Positions 1 through 31,061 of a stretch of DNA of 64,000 bases are shown here, one piece after another. The notes below the pieces were generated by a model. It saw only the letters and a program-made list of their open reading frames with translations, was not told the origin of the DNA and did not search any database. Where the stretch lies: positions 43,646,682 through 43,710,681 of the forward strand of contig OX439005.1 in the NCBI GenBank assembly GCA_949316495.1, read 5' to 3'. Position numbers and translations under genes: made by a program. Origin of the DNA: Amphiduros pacificus (lineage: Eukaryota; Annelida; Polychaeta; Phyllodocida; Hesionidae). Each line of letters begins with the position of its first letter. The stretch's first letter is position 1.

Positions 1-1599
1 GCGTGCTAGACGGGCTAACAACCAATCTGCACTTCAAAGCTAACTTTGTCCTTTGCCTGTTAAACAAATAAGACAACATCAGCTTAATTCGCATCAAAGT
101 AGGGTAATTTCTTGTTTCGGGATATATGCTAATATTACGCCCAGGCATCCAACAATAACCAATTTTCCCAACATTAATAGTTAATCAGGGCTCTATCCTC
201 ACCCCGGCAGACCAATAACCTGGTGGCCAATTTTTCAATTTGAAGTTGTAGCTAACTTAGAGCCTGTTGTATGGAGAGTAAAGGCGGATTTTTTTGTTGG
301 CCCAAGATGCTGTTTTTGTGTGTAGATCCTACGTTGAGAGTTGACATTCTCCCACGGCGGGAGCGGCGCCCCGGGACCGGGGAGGACAATCCTGGTGTCA
401 GACCGCACCCCGGGGAACCTGACCAGACCCAAAACATCCCATACACGGGGAAAGGGCTACCCCGACGGGGGAGAAAAATGGCTGAGACAAACTGTGAACA
501 AGAACCTTCATACGGTGGGAGCGAAACGTGGGCATGACTGTCTCGTTTGGAATGAAGATGTCACTGTAGAGACAAGACCCCCTACCTCTTTATTGATACA
601 AGCATAAGTGAAAACATCTTTTGCGGGCGTGGAGCTCCCCACCTCCGCGGGCCTGCAAACTGCTAAATCACCGTCCCCTCTGTATGGGTGGGCTATTGTC
701 ATGCTATTATGCCACTCTATTATCAACCTTTCTTTCCCAATTCTTCTTCAATTGGATGTGTAATTTAAAGTGGCAATTAACAATTGGTAACACAAATACT
801 CGATGATTACCAATTACATAGCTCACATTCCCAGACCCGGCTATGCCAAACTCAATTGTGCCAACGCTGAAATAACTCTGTCAGGAAACCTTCCTTTTCC
901 ATTTTGGGTGGAAATGTTGGTGAATGGAGGATTGCGTGAGAAGTGTGCTGTGTCGGGCCAGTGGAGACGGGATTTGTTCACGTGAATTCTGCTTCCCAGT
1001 GGGGAACCCAGTCTGATGAGTACAATTTCTGCCTGCGACAGCAGCGCCACCATCGTCCAATCTCGTCTCAGCAAATTGACATGTCATGTCAGCGGTGGTT
1101 TGATTGACAGGTCTTTTCCATTGATATCTGATTAGGTGGGCGGTAATGAACATAGAGACAAAAGCCAATTACACAAGAGGCCCTCATTCTCTCCAACGTG
1201 GCCAGTATTTACTATATAGCACCTTGTGTTTGGTGTTGGCACTCATATCTGATGTGGAGAGGGAGGAGTGATTATTAGCACGAGGCACGTGGGTTAGAAC
1301 ATTAGTTAGCTGAGTGTAGCTGGATCAGTCACCTGACGACCCGTGGATGTGGTGACAGCAAAAGGTAGCACGGCCCCTGTCCTCTGCCGTAGTAGTGGCC
1401 ACCGACCCTAACTAGCCTTCACAGACCGGTGACAGGTTCCAACACCCGCTCTCTCTCTGAGAGAGCCTGCTTCTTACTAAATAAGCCGCGCACAAGACAG
1501 CCTCGCCACTCAAGGACCGAGACCCGGCCTCTCAAGGGAGCCTCTAACAGCCACGCAGGTTGATTCAATTTGCTCCTCTTGACAAGATAGTTAACAATT
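1..1599 (+). promoter_or_regulatory. 5' flank and leader of the Vsx gene
   Basis: No open frame here resembles a protein. The stretch is unique sequence. Positions 340-470 are clearly richer in G+C than the surroundings and hold many CpG steps. A TATA-like string (actatatag) lies near 1209-1217, but no transcription start can be fixed. Several TAATT or AATTA cores, the kind bound by homeodomains, are scattered through the region. An in-frame TAG at 1588-1590, four codons before the ATG, sets the protein start at 1600. Calling this promoter and enhancer DNA is inference from its position. Confidence 0.4.
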
Positions 1600-21360
<19,761 letters not shown>

Positions 21361-22640
21361 AATCTGTCACGTGACCGATGTTGTTTAATGCCATAACTTA
21401 TTTACATATTCAAGAAAGGATCTGCCGCTTAAATATCTACCTCGAAGTCAATCTCTATCAAGTTGTGTCACCGCCCGATAACAGAAAAAGTTGGAATATA
21501 TAGGTATATTGTCTTTGTACTTGTCACACTCAATTATCTCTTCAAGAAATCTCATTTGTATCCATAGATATTTTAAAAAATGAGTTTATATTTTATGTAA
21601 GGAATTTTCCGTTGGGATGACTGTTCTTGTGCTATCACTGCGCACGCGCTGAGTGTGGTTTACCATTTGTTCTGTCTTTGCGTGGAATTTGATAGATATG
21701 AAAGTTTATGATCACGTGTAAAGTTGCTACAGTGAAACAGGGTATGAAATCTGGAGAAGAATTGTAACGCTGGCGTTTTTGATATATATGTATATATATA
21801 TTGAAGTGTGAAAATAACTCCCTCTCATATATGACAATAATTGTACAGGTGTTAAGTGTAGATGTATCAAAAGGAAAGCCCAAAACAACTATTAATTCAC
21901 CGTCAAATATATCGTGTTTTGTATTGTACCATGGATTTGCTATATTTGGGATAAAGCTATTTGTCATGTGAACTTGTAGGTGTATGCCCTGGGATGACAT
22001 CAACAGCTTGTAAGAAACTCAAAATATATTTATTACACCAATCCTTAAGCCCAAATATGGGCCATACAATATTGTTTTTTAAGAAATAATATGCTAGTGT
22101 TACAAATATTATTATTTAAATGCCGATCTTTAGGTATAATTCTATTTGAGTACTCTTCATATACGCCTGGAAAAAAATGACGGTACTGTTGTTTATTTGT
22201 TTTAATAATGACAATAATAACAAAAATAAAACAAACGTTTAATTATTGAAGTTAAACATGATTGTTTTGGTGGGAAAAAGCGCCAACCTCAGTTTCGATC
22301 CGGTATGTGTGGTGTGCTCTAAGGGATCACTTTGATTGATAGAAGTTAAGAAAATTAAAGAACCGGTTACACTGGCACCCTTCCATGGAATTCGTATGTT
22401 CTTAGCGTAGATATTCTCAAAATGTATGTGGACATTTTCACAATCATTTTCAATGACAAAACAGTAAAATAGATTTATCATTCGAGGAAATCATGGTCTT
22501 TTTTTTATAATCATGTCTTTGTGATGAGGCCCAATTACACTCTCATTCTTCTGTGATATTCTTGCGCCGCTCAATGTAGTTCGTGTTTATCATGTTTGAA
22601 ATGTATGGAATAAATCTTAATTATCAATGTCTGTAATTGA
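21361..22640 (+). other. Probable Vsx 3' UTR
   Basis: AT-rich noncoding DNA after the stop. Poly(A) signals AATAAA occur at 22225-22230 and 22609-22614. The second is followed by a T/GT-rich stretch (about 22640-22665) of the kind found downstream of cleavage sites, so it may be the main end. Which signal is used cannot be told from sequence. Confidence 0.45.
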
Positions 22641-22918
22641 ATTGTTTGTGTTGTTTTTTAAACCCTTTTGGTGCCACAATTTGACTTCATTCATAATACT
22701 CTCAATTCGCAGAGCTGACGGTAAGAACATTTTGGTACAATGCAATAATTAGAAAGGACTCAGTTTTCAACAGTCGCCTCAATGTTTTTCAGTAAATATA
22801 TTGAAAAGGGGGGAAGGGGGTGATATTCTAAAAAAGCAAGGTTAAATTCTGTGATTTAATTCTACTTGTCTGAAAATGCTCTTTAGGTAAATAATTTTTC
22901 AACCTTTCTTATCAGAAC

Positions 22919-22980
22919 AAGTGCCTTCGGCTGGGAAGCGATGCTGTCCCTCACTGTTGTAGCTATCCCTCACCTGAATT
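22919..22980. repeat. Short copy of the repeat family at 26.75 kb
   Basis: The string caagtgccttcggct plus ggaa, gatgctgt, ctctca/ccctca and tgtagctat matches the head of the array at 26735-26800 closely. Here only one or two CTATC units follow. Confidence 0.75.
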
Positions 22981-23339
22981 GAAAGTTACCGTACAAACTC
23001 CAAATGATACTTGTAAAATCAGCCATCTTTAATTTAGATTTAATCTAAAGTGAGAATAATGGAAGTATGACGTCATCATGTCTAATGACGTCACATCCAA
23101 ATGGAATACAATTTTCACAAATTGGATCAGTTAAAAAGTAAAATAAGAGGAAGTACTTCACTATAAGGTGTTGACAATGTTCGTCAAACTGCACTTTGGT
23201 GGTATGTTGGAAGTTTATACACGTATTGCTACTCATTTAAGAGATTGGACTCAAATGCAAAATTGAAAATAATTCACTGCAGACTACAGTGACAGGATAT
23301 AATAAGATATATCTCTAAAACTTTCCCACATTATACAGG

Positions 23340-23680
23340 GCTAAGTGCGTTCTATGCAGATTCAGAGGATTATTGTCATGCAGGTTCAGAGAGTTAGTCA
23401 TGCAGAGTCAGATGGTTAGTCATGTAGAGTCAGAGATTCAGTCTTGCAGAGTCAGAAGGATGCAGAGTCAGAGGGTTAGTCATATAGAGTCAGAGGGATG
23501 CAGAGGTTTAGGAATGGAGTCAGGGGGTAATGCATGGAATCAGGCCAGAGGTTCAGAGGTTTCGGCATGGAGAGTTGGAGGATTTGGTATGGAGAGTCAC
23601 GGAGTTAGGCATGGGGACTATGAGGGTAAGACATGCAGAGACAGAGAGTTTGGTATGGAGTGTCAGAGTTTGAAATAATT
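23340..23680. repeat. Degenerate tandem repeat rich in gcagagtcagagg
   Basis: Irregular units about 20-30 bases long with the core cagagtcagaggnttag, drifting to catggagagt toward the right end. The purine-rich strand gives a spurious 101-residue frame. Confidence 0.8.
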
Positions 23681-24232
23681 ATATAAATTACACCAAGGTG
23701 AGAGACACCATTGTCTACATTAATCGCTCCAGTATGGCGGGTCACTCCTAAGATTCCTATTTGGCTAATTCTCGTCTGGGAATACCCCTTCACCATAAGT
23801 GGTCAGATAAAAGAATATCTCAGTTGAAGTTGATCTTATGATGACATACCACATAATTGATGAAATAACAACTTGTGGTCCATTTATCCATTAATATAAC
23901 TTGGTTTGCATGACTGGTGAATCAAAAGATAATAATGTATTATTACCACATAATCAAAGAATTTGGAATGGTGAATCACAGATTCATCTATGTTAGTAAG
24001 GAATTGGCAATACGATTGCCTATTTGAGTTCATGTGTGGAATGTACTAATTAAAAATAATAACTTAACAATATTGAATAGAGGACCCAAGTAAGTCAAAG
24101 AATTAGGTGTGGGAACCAGAACCGGAAGTTATTGCATAAAGTGAACACATCACTTGGATTTGGTTTGGTTTGACATCATGGCAAGAAAAATAAATATACA
24201 CCATTTTCTCTTTCCTAAACAATTTGTCAGCC

Positions 24233-24263
24233 ATGGTTATATTTATTAGGTTAACAAAAAAAT
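24233..24263 (+). CDS. CXorf65-like candidate exon 1
   Basis: A 31-nt exon, M-V-I-F-I-R-L-T-K-K plus one base. It has a very good start context (AGCCATGG) and a plausible donor AAAT|GTAAAT, and it joins exon 2 in frame. The hydrophobic MVIFIR start resembles the MFIFIK start of the human protein. There are two more residues than expected before the NEDFL block. The exon is very short and could be a coincidence. Confidence 0.45.
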
Positions 24264-26507
24264 GTAAATTTGCCCAGGATTAGCGAGTGACGTTATATTT
24301 TTTCCATAAAAAAATATAGGCGATTGTGCATCAGATCAAGTTTGGAGCTGATAACGATTGCAAGAAATGATTTTATGTTAATCAAAAGGAAGATCAGTTT
24401 ATATTTAAATTTGCACTTATATTCAAATTTACACTGGTAATTATTTCTAAAAAAATCTATTAACAAATATCTCTTTCATGCTTGCATCTAATGTTTAGTT
24501 TGCACTTTAGATAACGAAGATTTCCTAGCAAACCACAACTGTTCTGCTAAGAACCTGCTGCAATACATCCAAACCAAGTGTCGCTGGGACAGAGCCGACG
24601 GTAACGTCACAATCTCTAGTCTCATCTGAAATAACTTAATCTTAAAATCTATTATCACATCTCTTCCATGCAAGTCATGCCCCCCCAAAAAAATAACCCC
24701 AAGCAAACAAACAAACAAACAAAAAACAAACGAAGATTGATACAATGTTTTTTTTTCTCTTCCTCGTTGTATCACTTCTGTAACTGTTTTGTTAAGTTCT
24801 GTGAATTTTGAGAGCAAAATATAATTTTCGGATCCAAAAACATTAAGATATTTAGTATTGATGTTCCACTGAATGTGTACCTTTTTGTAATCTTATTTAG
24901 AATCCTATAAAATAAGACTTTTCCAAGAGTTCACCACAAATTTCTGACACAATCAATGGATATTTTGTTATGAAAGGAGATTCTTTATCAGCTATTAAGG
25001 TCCCACACCAGCACACACCTTAGCAAACAGTCATTATCGACATGTATCCTGAGTACAATCAAGAAATCAATATCCCAAATGATCAATACATCATTATCCA
25101 AAATTATCAATTTATGAAACAAGTATTATCGTATAAATACACCTTTTGTTTTAGTTTGTCAAAAAATACAAAACCATCCCATCTTCTCCAAATAATCTAT
25201 TTCCTTTCTGTGATTTTTCAACTTAAAATAAAATTCTTATTGAATATATTACCTTATATTTTCTTATACATGTATATTTATCACAACAAATAAAAGTATA
25301 ACTGTAACTAGGTACTGTTATAATAAGGAATGAATAACAATGGTCAGATTCCTATATCAATTTTGACCCATACCCAACATTGAAATATTTTTTACCAAAT
25401 TCTTTATCCTTGTGTCATTTATAAATAACAATTATAAGATTGGGTTCTTCCCAAAGCGAATGAGGTATATGATATAAATGTGACTGACTCTTGCAGGAAC
25501 CCTTGATGTGGTGGACCCTCAGGGAAACATATGCGGCCTCTCCAAACTAGAACCCACCAAGAATGCTGCAAGCCTTTTCAAACCGAATACTACATATGTT
25601 CCAGTGATCATGCCACTCCCTGGTTAGTCTATTCCTACATTTGTCACTCCACAACAATAATACGTTACTTGAAATCAAATAATTCTTAATCATTGTAATT
25701 TATTTTAAAGGCTTTAATCCTTTTGAATTGATCACCAGATGATTTTTGACGATTCCTGTCAATTTCACAAATTACACACGTGACCTAAAAACATGCCTGC
25801 TTTATTACAAAATTATTTGGTCAAATAATTTAGGTCAATTGTTTGAAAATAGAATAAAATTCCCTAAAGGGTGTCTATTTTGGTGGATAAATATTCTGTC
25901 AAAAGTTGTATTATAAGTGAAGGTCCCTCTATTTTAATGTGCAGCAGAGGTTCAACCGACCGGAAGTGACATTCCCAGGACTGGCAAGTTGCTTTTGGAC
26001 CCCTCTGACGGCCTCTACAAAACCTTGAATGGTAACAAATAACGCTTATTTTTTTATAACATTTGACTCAACCAAACCCCCACCCCTAAAAGAAAAGTGA
26101 ACTAGAATTTCTACCTATTTCTTTTTAGTCGTGTTTTAGACATATAATGTTCAGGCTTACTCATTTTTCATCAACGCATGACAGTGGTAACAGTGGTTTT
26201 AAATGTAAAAGCAGACCACAGACTGAAGTGAAATTCAGAGTGGGGGACAACCAGAATCCTTTGTTTTTATATTTACCCTAACATCTAACCAGTATCTAAA
26301 GAGTAAATTACTCCCGATAAAGTATACTTATATGAATATTGTCTCATTGTAACAGAACGTCTGATCAATGCTGCAAACAAGAAAACGGGCAGTATGGGGA
26401 AAGCCATTTTGTTGCCGCTGAAGGGAGCCACCAATGCCATCCGCGCTGTCAGCTCCCCCTCGCGGTCACCAAATTCCTCCAAGACAAAAGCTTCACCAAG
26501 GCGATGA
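24233..26507 (+). CDS. CXorf65-family homologue, function unknown, five exons (first exon tentative)
   Basis: The proposed coding sequence is join(24233..24263, 24511..24600, 25497..25622, 25945..26031, 26356..26507), 486 nt and 161 residues. All introns are phase 1 and bounded by GT/AG. The N-terminal part reads NEDFLANHNCSAKNLLQYIQ, TKCRWDRADGTLDVVDPQGN, ICGLSKLEPTKNAASLFKPN, TTYVPVIMPLPG. From memory this matches the start of human CXorf65: a DN..FL.N.NCS block, a leucine-rich helix, a D..D.....G strand and Y....... toward the end of the domain. The C-terminal third is basic and Ser/Pro-rich (SSPSRSPNSSKTKASPRR) with no known fold. The family has no established function. A poly(A) signal AATAAA lies 62 bases after the stop. 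The last four exons are well supported by splicing and frame; the family name rests on remembered patterns. Confidence 0.65.
24511..24600 (+). CDS. CXorf65-like exon 2
   Basis: A 90-nt phase 1-1 exon with acceptor GCACTTTAG and donor GACG|GTAACG. It encodes NEDFLANHNCSAKNLLQYIQ then TKCRWDRAD. It is AT-poor relative to its flanks, and its codons read cleanly only in this frame. Confidence 0.7.
25497..25622 (+). CDS. CXorf65-like exon 3
   Basis: A 126-nt phase 1-1 exon with acceptor CTCTTGCAG and donor CCTG|GTTAGT. It encodes GTLDVVDPQGNICGLSKLEP and TKNAASLFKPNTTYVPVIMP then LP. Confidence 0.72.
25945..26031 (+). CDS. CXorf65-like exon 4
   Basis: An 87-nt phase 1-1 exon encoding AEVQPTGSDIPRTGKLLLDP then SDGLYKTLN. 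The acceptor is a tandem GCAGCAG (25941-25947), so splicing may start the exon at 25945 or 25948, which adds or drops one alanine. The donor is AATG|GTAACA. Confidence 0.68.
26356..26507 (+). CDS. CXorf65-like terminal exon
   Basis: A 152-nt exon with acceptor TTGTAACAG, ending at TGA 26505-26507. It encodes GERLINAANKKTGSMGKAIL, LPLKGATNAIRAVSSPSRSP, then NSSKTKASPRR. The tail is strongly basic and would be expected to be disordered. Confidence 0.68.
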
Positions 26508-26568
26508 TCGTCCTTATATCCTGGTACTCGACCTGGCAGTTTTTCTTACTATTTAAATGTGTGACTGA

Positions 26569-26574
26569 AATAAA
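26569..26574 (+). terminator. Poly(A) signal of the CXorf65-like gene
   Basis: AATAAA 62 bases after the stop codon, within an AT-rich tail. It is the only canonical signal close to the stop. Confidence 0.55.
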
Positions 26575-26734
26575 ATATATCTTGAAATCATGCTAATATA
26601 CTGTAGTCTGTTTAATTTAATCAATCGATAATCTAAGCTCCCGATAAAGAACAAATACCCTTATGCCTTTGAGAATAAAATTTACCAGGGCCCGATTTTT
26701 CAACATACTTCAAATCTTGAATCTGAGCACAGAA

Positions 26735-27213
26735 ACAAGTGCCTTCGGCTTGGAAAGATGCTGTCTCTCTCAGTTGTGGCTATCTCTCACTTATGCAGTT
26801 GTCTCTCACTGATATAGCTGTCTCTCACTGTTGTAATTATCTCTCACTTATGCAGCTGTCTCTCCCTTGTACAGCTATCTCACTGATGCAGCTGTCTCTA
26901 ACATGTGCAACTATCTCACTTATGTAACTCTCTCATTTGTGCAGCTATCTCTCACTGCTGTAACTATCTCTCACTGCTGTAACTATCTCTCACTTTGCAG
27001 TCATCTCACTTATATAGCTGTCTCTCATTTATGCAGCTATCTCTTATTCATGCACAGCTATCTCTTATTTATGCAGCTATCTCTTATTTATGCAGCTATC
27101 TCTTATTTAAGCAGCTATCTCTTATTTATGCAGCTATCTCTTATCTATGCAGCTATCTCTTGCTGTTGTAGCAGTCTATCACTTGCTATCTCTCACTTGT
27201 GCAGCTATCTCTC
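26735..27213. repeat. Minisatellite, about 20 bp unit (gcagctatctct-ttattta)
   Basis: About 23 units of the form tatgcagctatctctcactt. The first half is irregular (gttgtagctatctctcac, atgcagctgtctctcac) and the section from about 27030 is nearly uniform. The frames it opens (for example 118 residues at 26867) are repeat artefacts. Confidence 0.92.
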
Positions 27214-27444
27214 AATCGCATGATCGTGGTGGCTAAAAATATCTGCATTTCATCCATATAGGCACCTTTGTACAAAACCTAGCAGGGCCTCAATAATTAG
27301 GTTTGAAAACAAAGCTCTAATACAGAAATATAGGCATATTGGAGGTAATATTTCATTTCTAATGTAATTATGACAACAAATACAAAATAAGTGATAATTG
27401 TGCCATTCATAATATGCTAAAAGCGCAACCCTTCACATAAACTT

Positions 27445-29107
27445 CAGGGGTGGGAGAGCTCTGAACCAATCTGGTCGGTGCTCGAAACATATCTGGGCGG
27501 TATGACGTCATACCATTGTTCTGAACCAATTCTGAACCAATCTGGGCGGTTCTGTTACATAACGACTTTTTTATGTGTCACAAAAGGCATCAAAATCGTA
27601 TCAAAATCATCACAAAATGTAACAAATTTCGTTATAGTTGAGTGTGTAACAGTGTCTTGTTACTAATAGTGTAAATTTTATGATAAATAACGGTAGTTTA
27701 CGGTAATATTTGTGCCCCCAAGTCGGGAATTACCCCTTGTTATGCAATCTTAAACTGGGGCACATTCCTGTGTTACAATTACGCAAAAATCTCGTTAAAA
27801 ATCAGTTTTAGATTATCATGTGGTTATATATGTAACTGATGAGCATGTTATTTTCTTTTTAAAATGGGTATGATAGTCGATATATAAAAATTAAAGAATG
27901 CAACTTTTTCATTCTCGCCATTGTCCACCATAAAACAACGGTCAAATACCACTCAGATTGGCTGCGATTTAGTGCCCAGATTGTTGCGAGCGCCCAGAAT
28001 GACGTCATTTAGCACCCAGTTCAGTTGTGAGCGACCAGAATGACGTGATTTAACGTTAGGGGGAACAGGGACACTTCATGCAGAGGATCACAGGTGTATG
28101 AAATGTGTTGTTGATGGTTGCTAAGATACCAACAAGTAAGACGTCACTATTTCATTGATAAATAACCAAAGCACCATTATGACGTCATTGCTCCTTCAAC
28201 TACATGAAATAGTGCACCATTATAACCCATCAAAGCTAACTAAATAGATAACATATTTCTGTTGAAAAAGGATCAAGTTTTTTATATACGTATGGAAACA
28301 TCATTTAGTAATCTTTTATGACTAATCCAATAGCCAGTAGCTGCTGCATTCGACCTCATCACTGCCCAGTGATACAAAAAAGAAAGTTTACAAAATATCA
28401 TATTTCTCAAAATTTCCCACGCTTTTTATGACAAAATTGAGAAGTTTTTCAATTTTAATTACCAAATTTTAAGAACAGGTTTATTCCAAATATTATTCTA
28501 ATTAGTTTAAATAGAGGGAATATTGATTAATGGTCTTTATTTTGAGATATCTAACTTTCTTCAAATTCAAGTCAAAAAATACCAAATGGTGTCAAAAATT
28601 TACATTTATTTGAATAATTTTATTTACAAAAACACAAATTACTTGAATTACAAGACGTCTTTCAAAATTCTGTCTATTTAAACAAAATAACATCATTCTA
28701 GCTAAAGATCAATGTCTTAGTTCTGCAGATTGTTAGTGTAGTTATTCCCAAAAATGTTTTTCAAGTAAGCTCTATCCCTTCTTTAATTGTTACAAAAAAA
28801 AACATCTTTTTCTGATTTTTGTTTCAACTTTAAATCTAAAATGATTAAAAATGATAAAATTTTAAAAACAAATTAAAAGTCAAATCAAAAGAAAAATCAA
28901 TCCCGAAGCATTTGATACATTAAAGGCTGAAATCCGTTTTGTAGTTATTTTCATACAAAGCAATTATCTTGCACCATGTCATTTTTTGTGGTTCAAATGA
29001 CTTTTTTTGGCGGGAAAAAAGAACTTTAGAAGACACTGTTCCCCCTAACGTTAACGATATTGGTTCAGAGTTACTGCACAGATTGGTTCAGAGCTCTCCC
29101 ACCCCTG
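27445..29107. mobile_element. hAT-like nonautonomous DNA transposon, split by a later insertion
   Basis: The two ends are perfect 29-base inverted repeats beginning CAGGGGTGGGAGAGCTCTGA. Each is flanked by AACTT (27440-27444 and 29108-29112), a 5-bp target duplication. The CAGGGGTGGG start resembles hAT termini; a 5-bp duplication is shorter than the usual 8 bp but has been reported for some hAT groups. Without the nested element the length is about 660 bp, and it has no transposase frame. Internal direct repeats of tctgaaccaatctgggcgg lie near both ends. Confidence 0.75.
28054..29050. mobile_element. 1 kb TTAA-flanked nonautonomous DNA transposon, copy 1
   Basis: The element has 15-base inverted ends CGTTAGGGGGAACAG/CTGTTCCCCCTAACG and TTAA on each side (28050-28053 and 29051-29054), the target signature of piggyBac-type elements. 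At 997 bp it has no open frame of note and is AT-rich inside. A second copy is at 32262-33262. It sits inside the hAT-like element, so it is the younger of the two. Confidence 0.82.
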
Positions 29108-29112
29108 AACTT

Positions 29113-30989
29113 GCAAAACAAAAGTGAAGTGGAGATTAGTTCAGCGTCACTTCCACCAGAGGGCAGGCTACGTGGTGACGGAACAGCGAGATCGCACACT
29201 CTTTTCAGTGGAGAATTTTATTACAGCCCATACCTCAAACAGCAACTTTTTTTTTTTTTTCAAATCTCGTCACCCTTCCTCTCTGATTACGTTCATGCTT
29301 TGTTTATATATGAATGTAATGAAGTACGTACTTGAGCCATATGACGTCATATTTCCATTGTTTAATTGAATAAATACTCCCATGACGTCATATTCAAATG
29401 AGAAAATACAGAGGCCCAAAATAGGGGATAACAGGGGCTCAGAATGGGGGATAACTTATGTAACGTAAAAACTGTATCTGCAGGTGATTCTATTCAATTA
29501 AACCTTATCTAATCCTTTAATTCAACATAAATCGTTCAATATTTCGTAAAAAATCATACTTTGGAGCACTGACTTCAGCTTGAAGCGAAGCCAGCCTCTG
29601 AGCTGTATCAGAATCTGAGCATGAAAACTCCGAATCTGAGCAAGAAAAATGTCTGAGCACATTGGAAGAATCCAAAAATCTTGGATCTGAGTAAATTCTC
29701 AGAACGTGAGCATGAACTTCAAGTCTGAGCAAAAACTTCAAGTCCGTGTTTTTCTCTTGAAGATCCAAGCAAAAATAACAATGTCCAGTAACATGAGAGC
29801 AGGGGTAAAGTGAAGACTGAGGATGGTTGAATATTATGAATAAAAAGCGAATAAATCATCTTAAAATATCGGAATCACAGCACTTTCAAAATACAATGTG
29901 TGTGAACTTTGTTATTTATTCACTATTCACAGTTCATTATTCATTTTTTTGAGGTACATGACATGACGTGTAAGGCCATGCAGAGATTGTATGGACTATT
30001 CAATCAACTTTTAGCTATCTATGTTTCGGTGCCTTCATAGCTTGGCTACAACAATCACAAATGGTTTTCCTAAAGGTGTGAATGCTTTCGCAGTTCTCTC
30101 CTATTCAACTTTTCAATACCCTACAACTGTTACTTACTCAAATGTTTCATCTCAAAATCCAGGCTCATTCACTTATGGAAAAACATACACACATAATGAT
30201 GTTTACATGCATATAGCTTGTGGTGAAATAGACACAAATTGTAAAAGAAGACAAAAATAACAGACACAATTGTCAATGAAGACAAAAATATTTTTTGTAG
30301 AAATGTACAATGCCTTGGCCTACTCTTAAGATCTTTTCATATCCTTCTCAATCCCTAACATTTAAGGAAGTCTGTGTTTCATCATCACGGTTCCCAGTTC
30401 CCCAGTTCCCAGACAAAGAATTAAAGTTCTGTTAGGGTGATTGGTAACACCAGGTGGCAGTTCTTAGCAACAAGGAGAATTGAAGCAGCTTTGATTTCCA
30501 ATTATATATGTATTTGAACATAATCACAACAAATGGAGATGGCAATGAACAAACATTTATGAGACATTTAGTATTGTTCATAGGCTGATCAGTATATGAT
30601 AATATTATAAAAAAGTACTTTTTATCTCCAATTGCGAGAGCATGAATGAATAAATGTAATAATAAGAAATAATGTTACTGTATCATTTCTTAAAGTTGAC
30701 TTAGATGTAATCTGTTGCATTTTCCATTCATGTTTGTTTGGCTGGCAGTTCACTTTAAGAGGCTTACTACTTGAGTGAATATAAAGAAAGAGACATGTGA
30801 AAACCTTAGAAACATAAAATAAATCGATAACAATAAAACCATGAGCCACCAGGTGACACTCATAATAATATATTCACCAGATGTCACAAATAAAATCAAT
30901 GAAATGAAACATATGGAAAATATTGAACATTTGCTAAATAATCACACATCACAGTTTAACTTCATCAGCAGGCCCATTGGCTTTCAGCT
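29113..30989. other. Gene-free stretch
   Basis: AT-rich, apparently unique DNA. Positions 29590-29750 carry an irregular repetition of aatctgagca, also seen singly near 26717. A 14-T run lies near 29248. I see no supported exon. Confidence 0.6.
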
Positions 30990-31061
30990 GGGGGTATAGC
31001 TCAGTGGCAGAGCATTCGACTGCAGATCGAGAGGTCACCGGTTCAACTCCGGTTGCCCCCT
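30990..31061 (+). tRNA. tRNA-Cys (GCA), copy 1
   Basis: A 72-base cloverleaf. The acceptor stem GGGGGTA/TGCCCCC has a single T-G wobble, followed by discriminator T. The D arm is GCTCAGTGGCAGAGC. The anticodon loop ACTGCAGAT holds GCA, and the T arm is CCGGTTCAACTCCGG. There is no intron, and CCA is not encoded. A T6 run at 31066-31071 is a good pol III terminator. Identical in sequence to copies 3 and 6. Confidence 0.96.

Larger units (their letters stand above)
22640..24232. other. Intergenic stretch between Vsx and the CXorf65-like gene
   Basis: AT-rich. It holds one short copy of the block that heads the 26.75 kb minisatellite (22919-22980) and a degenerate repeat at 23340-23680. No supported exon. 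Confidence 0.6.
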
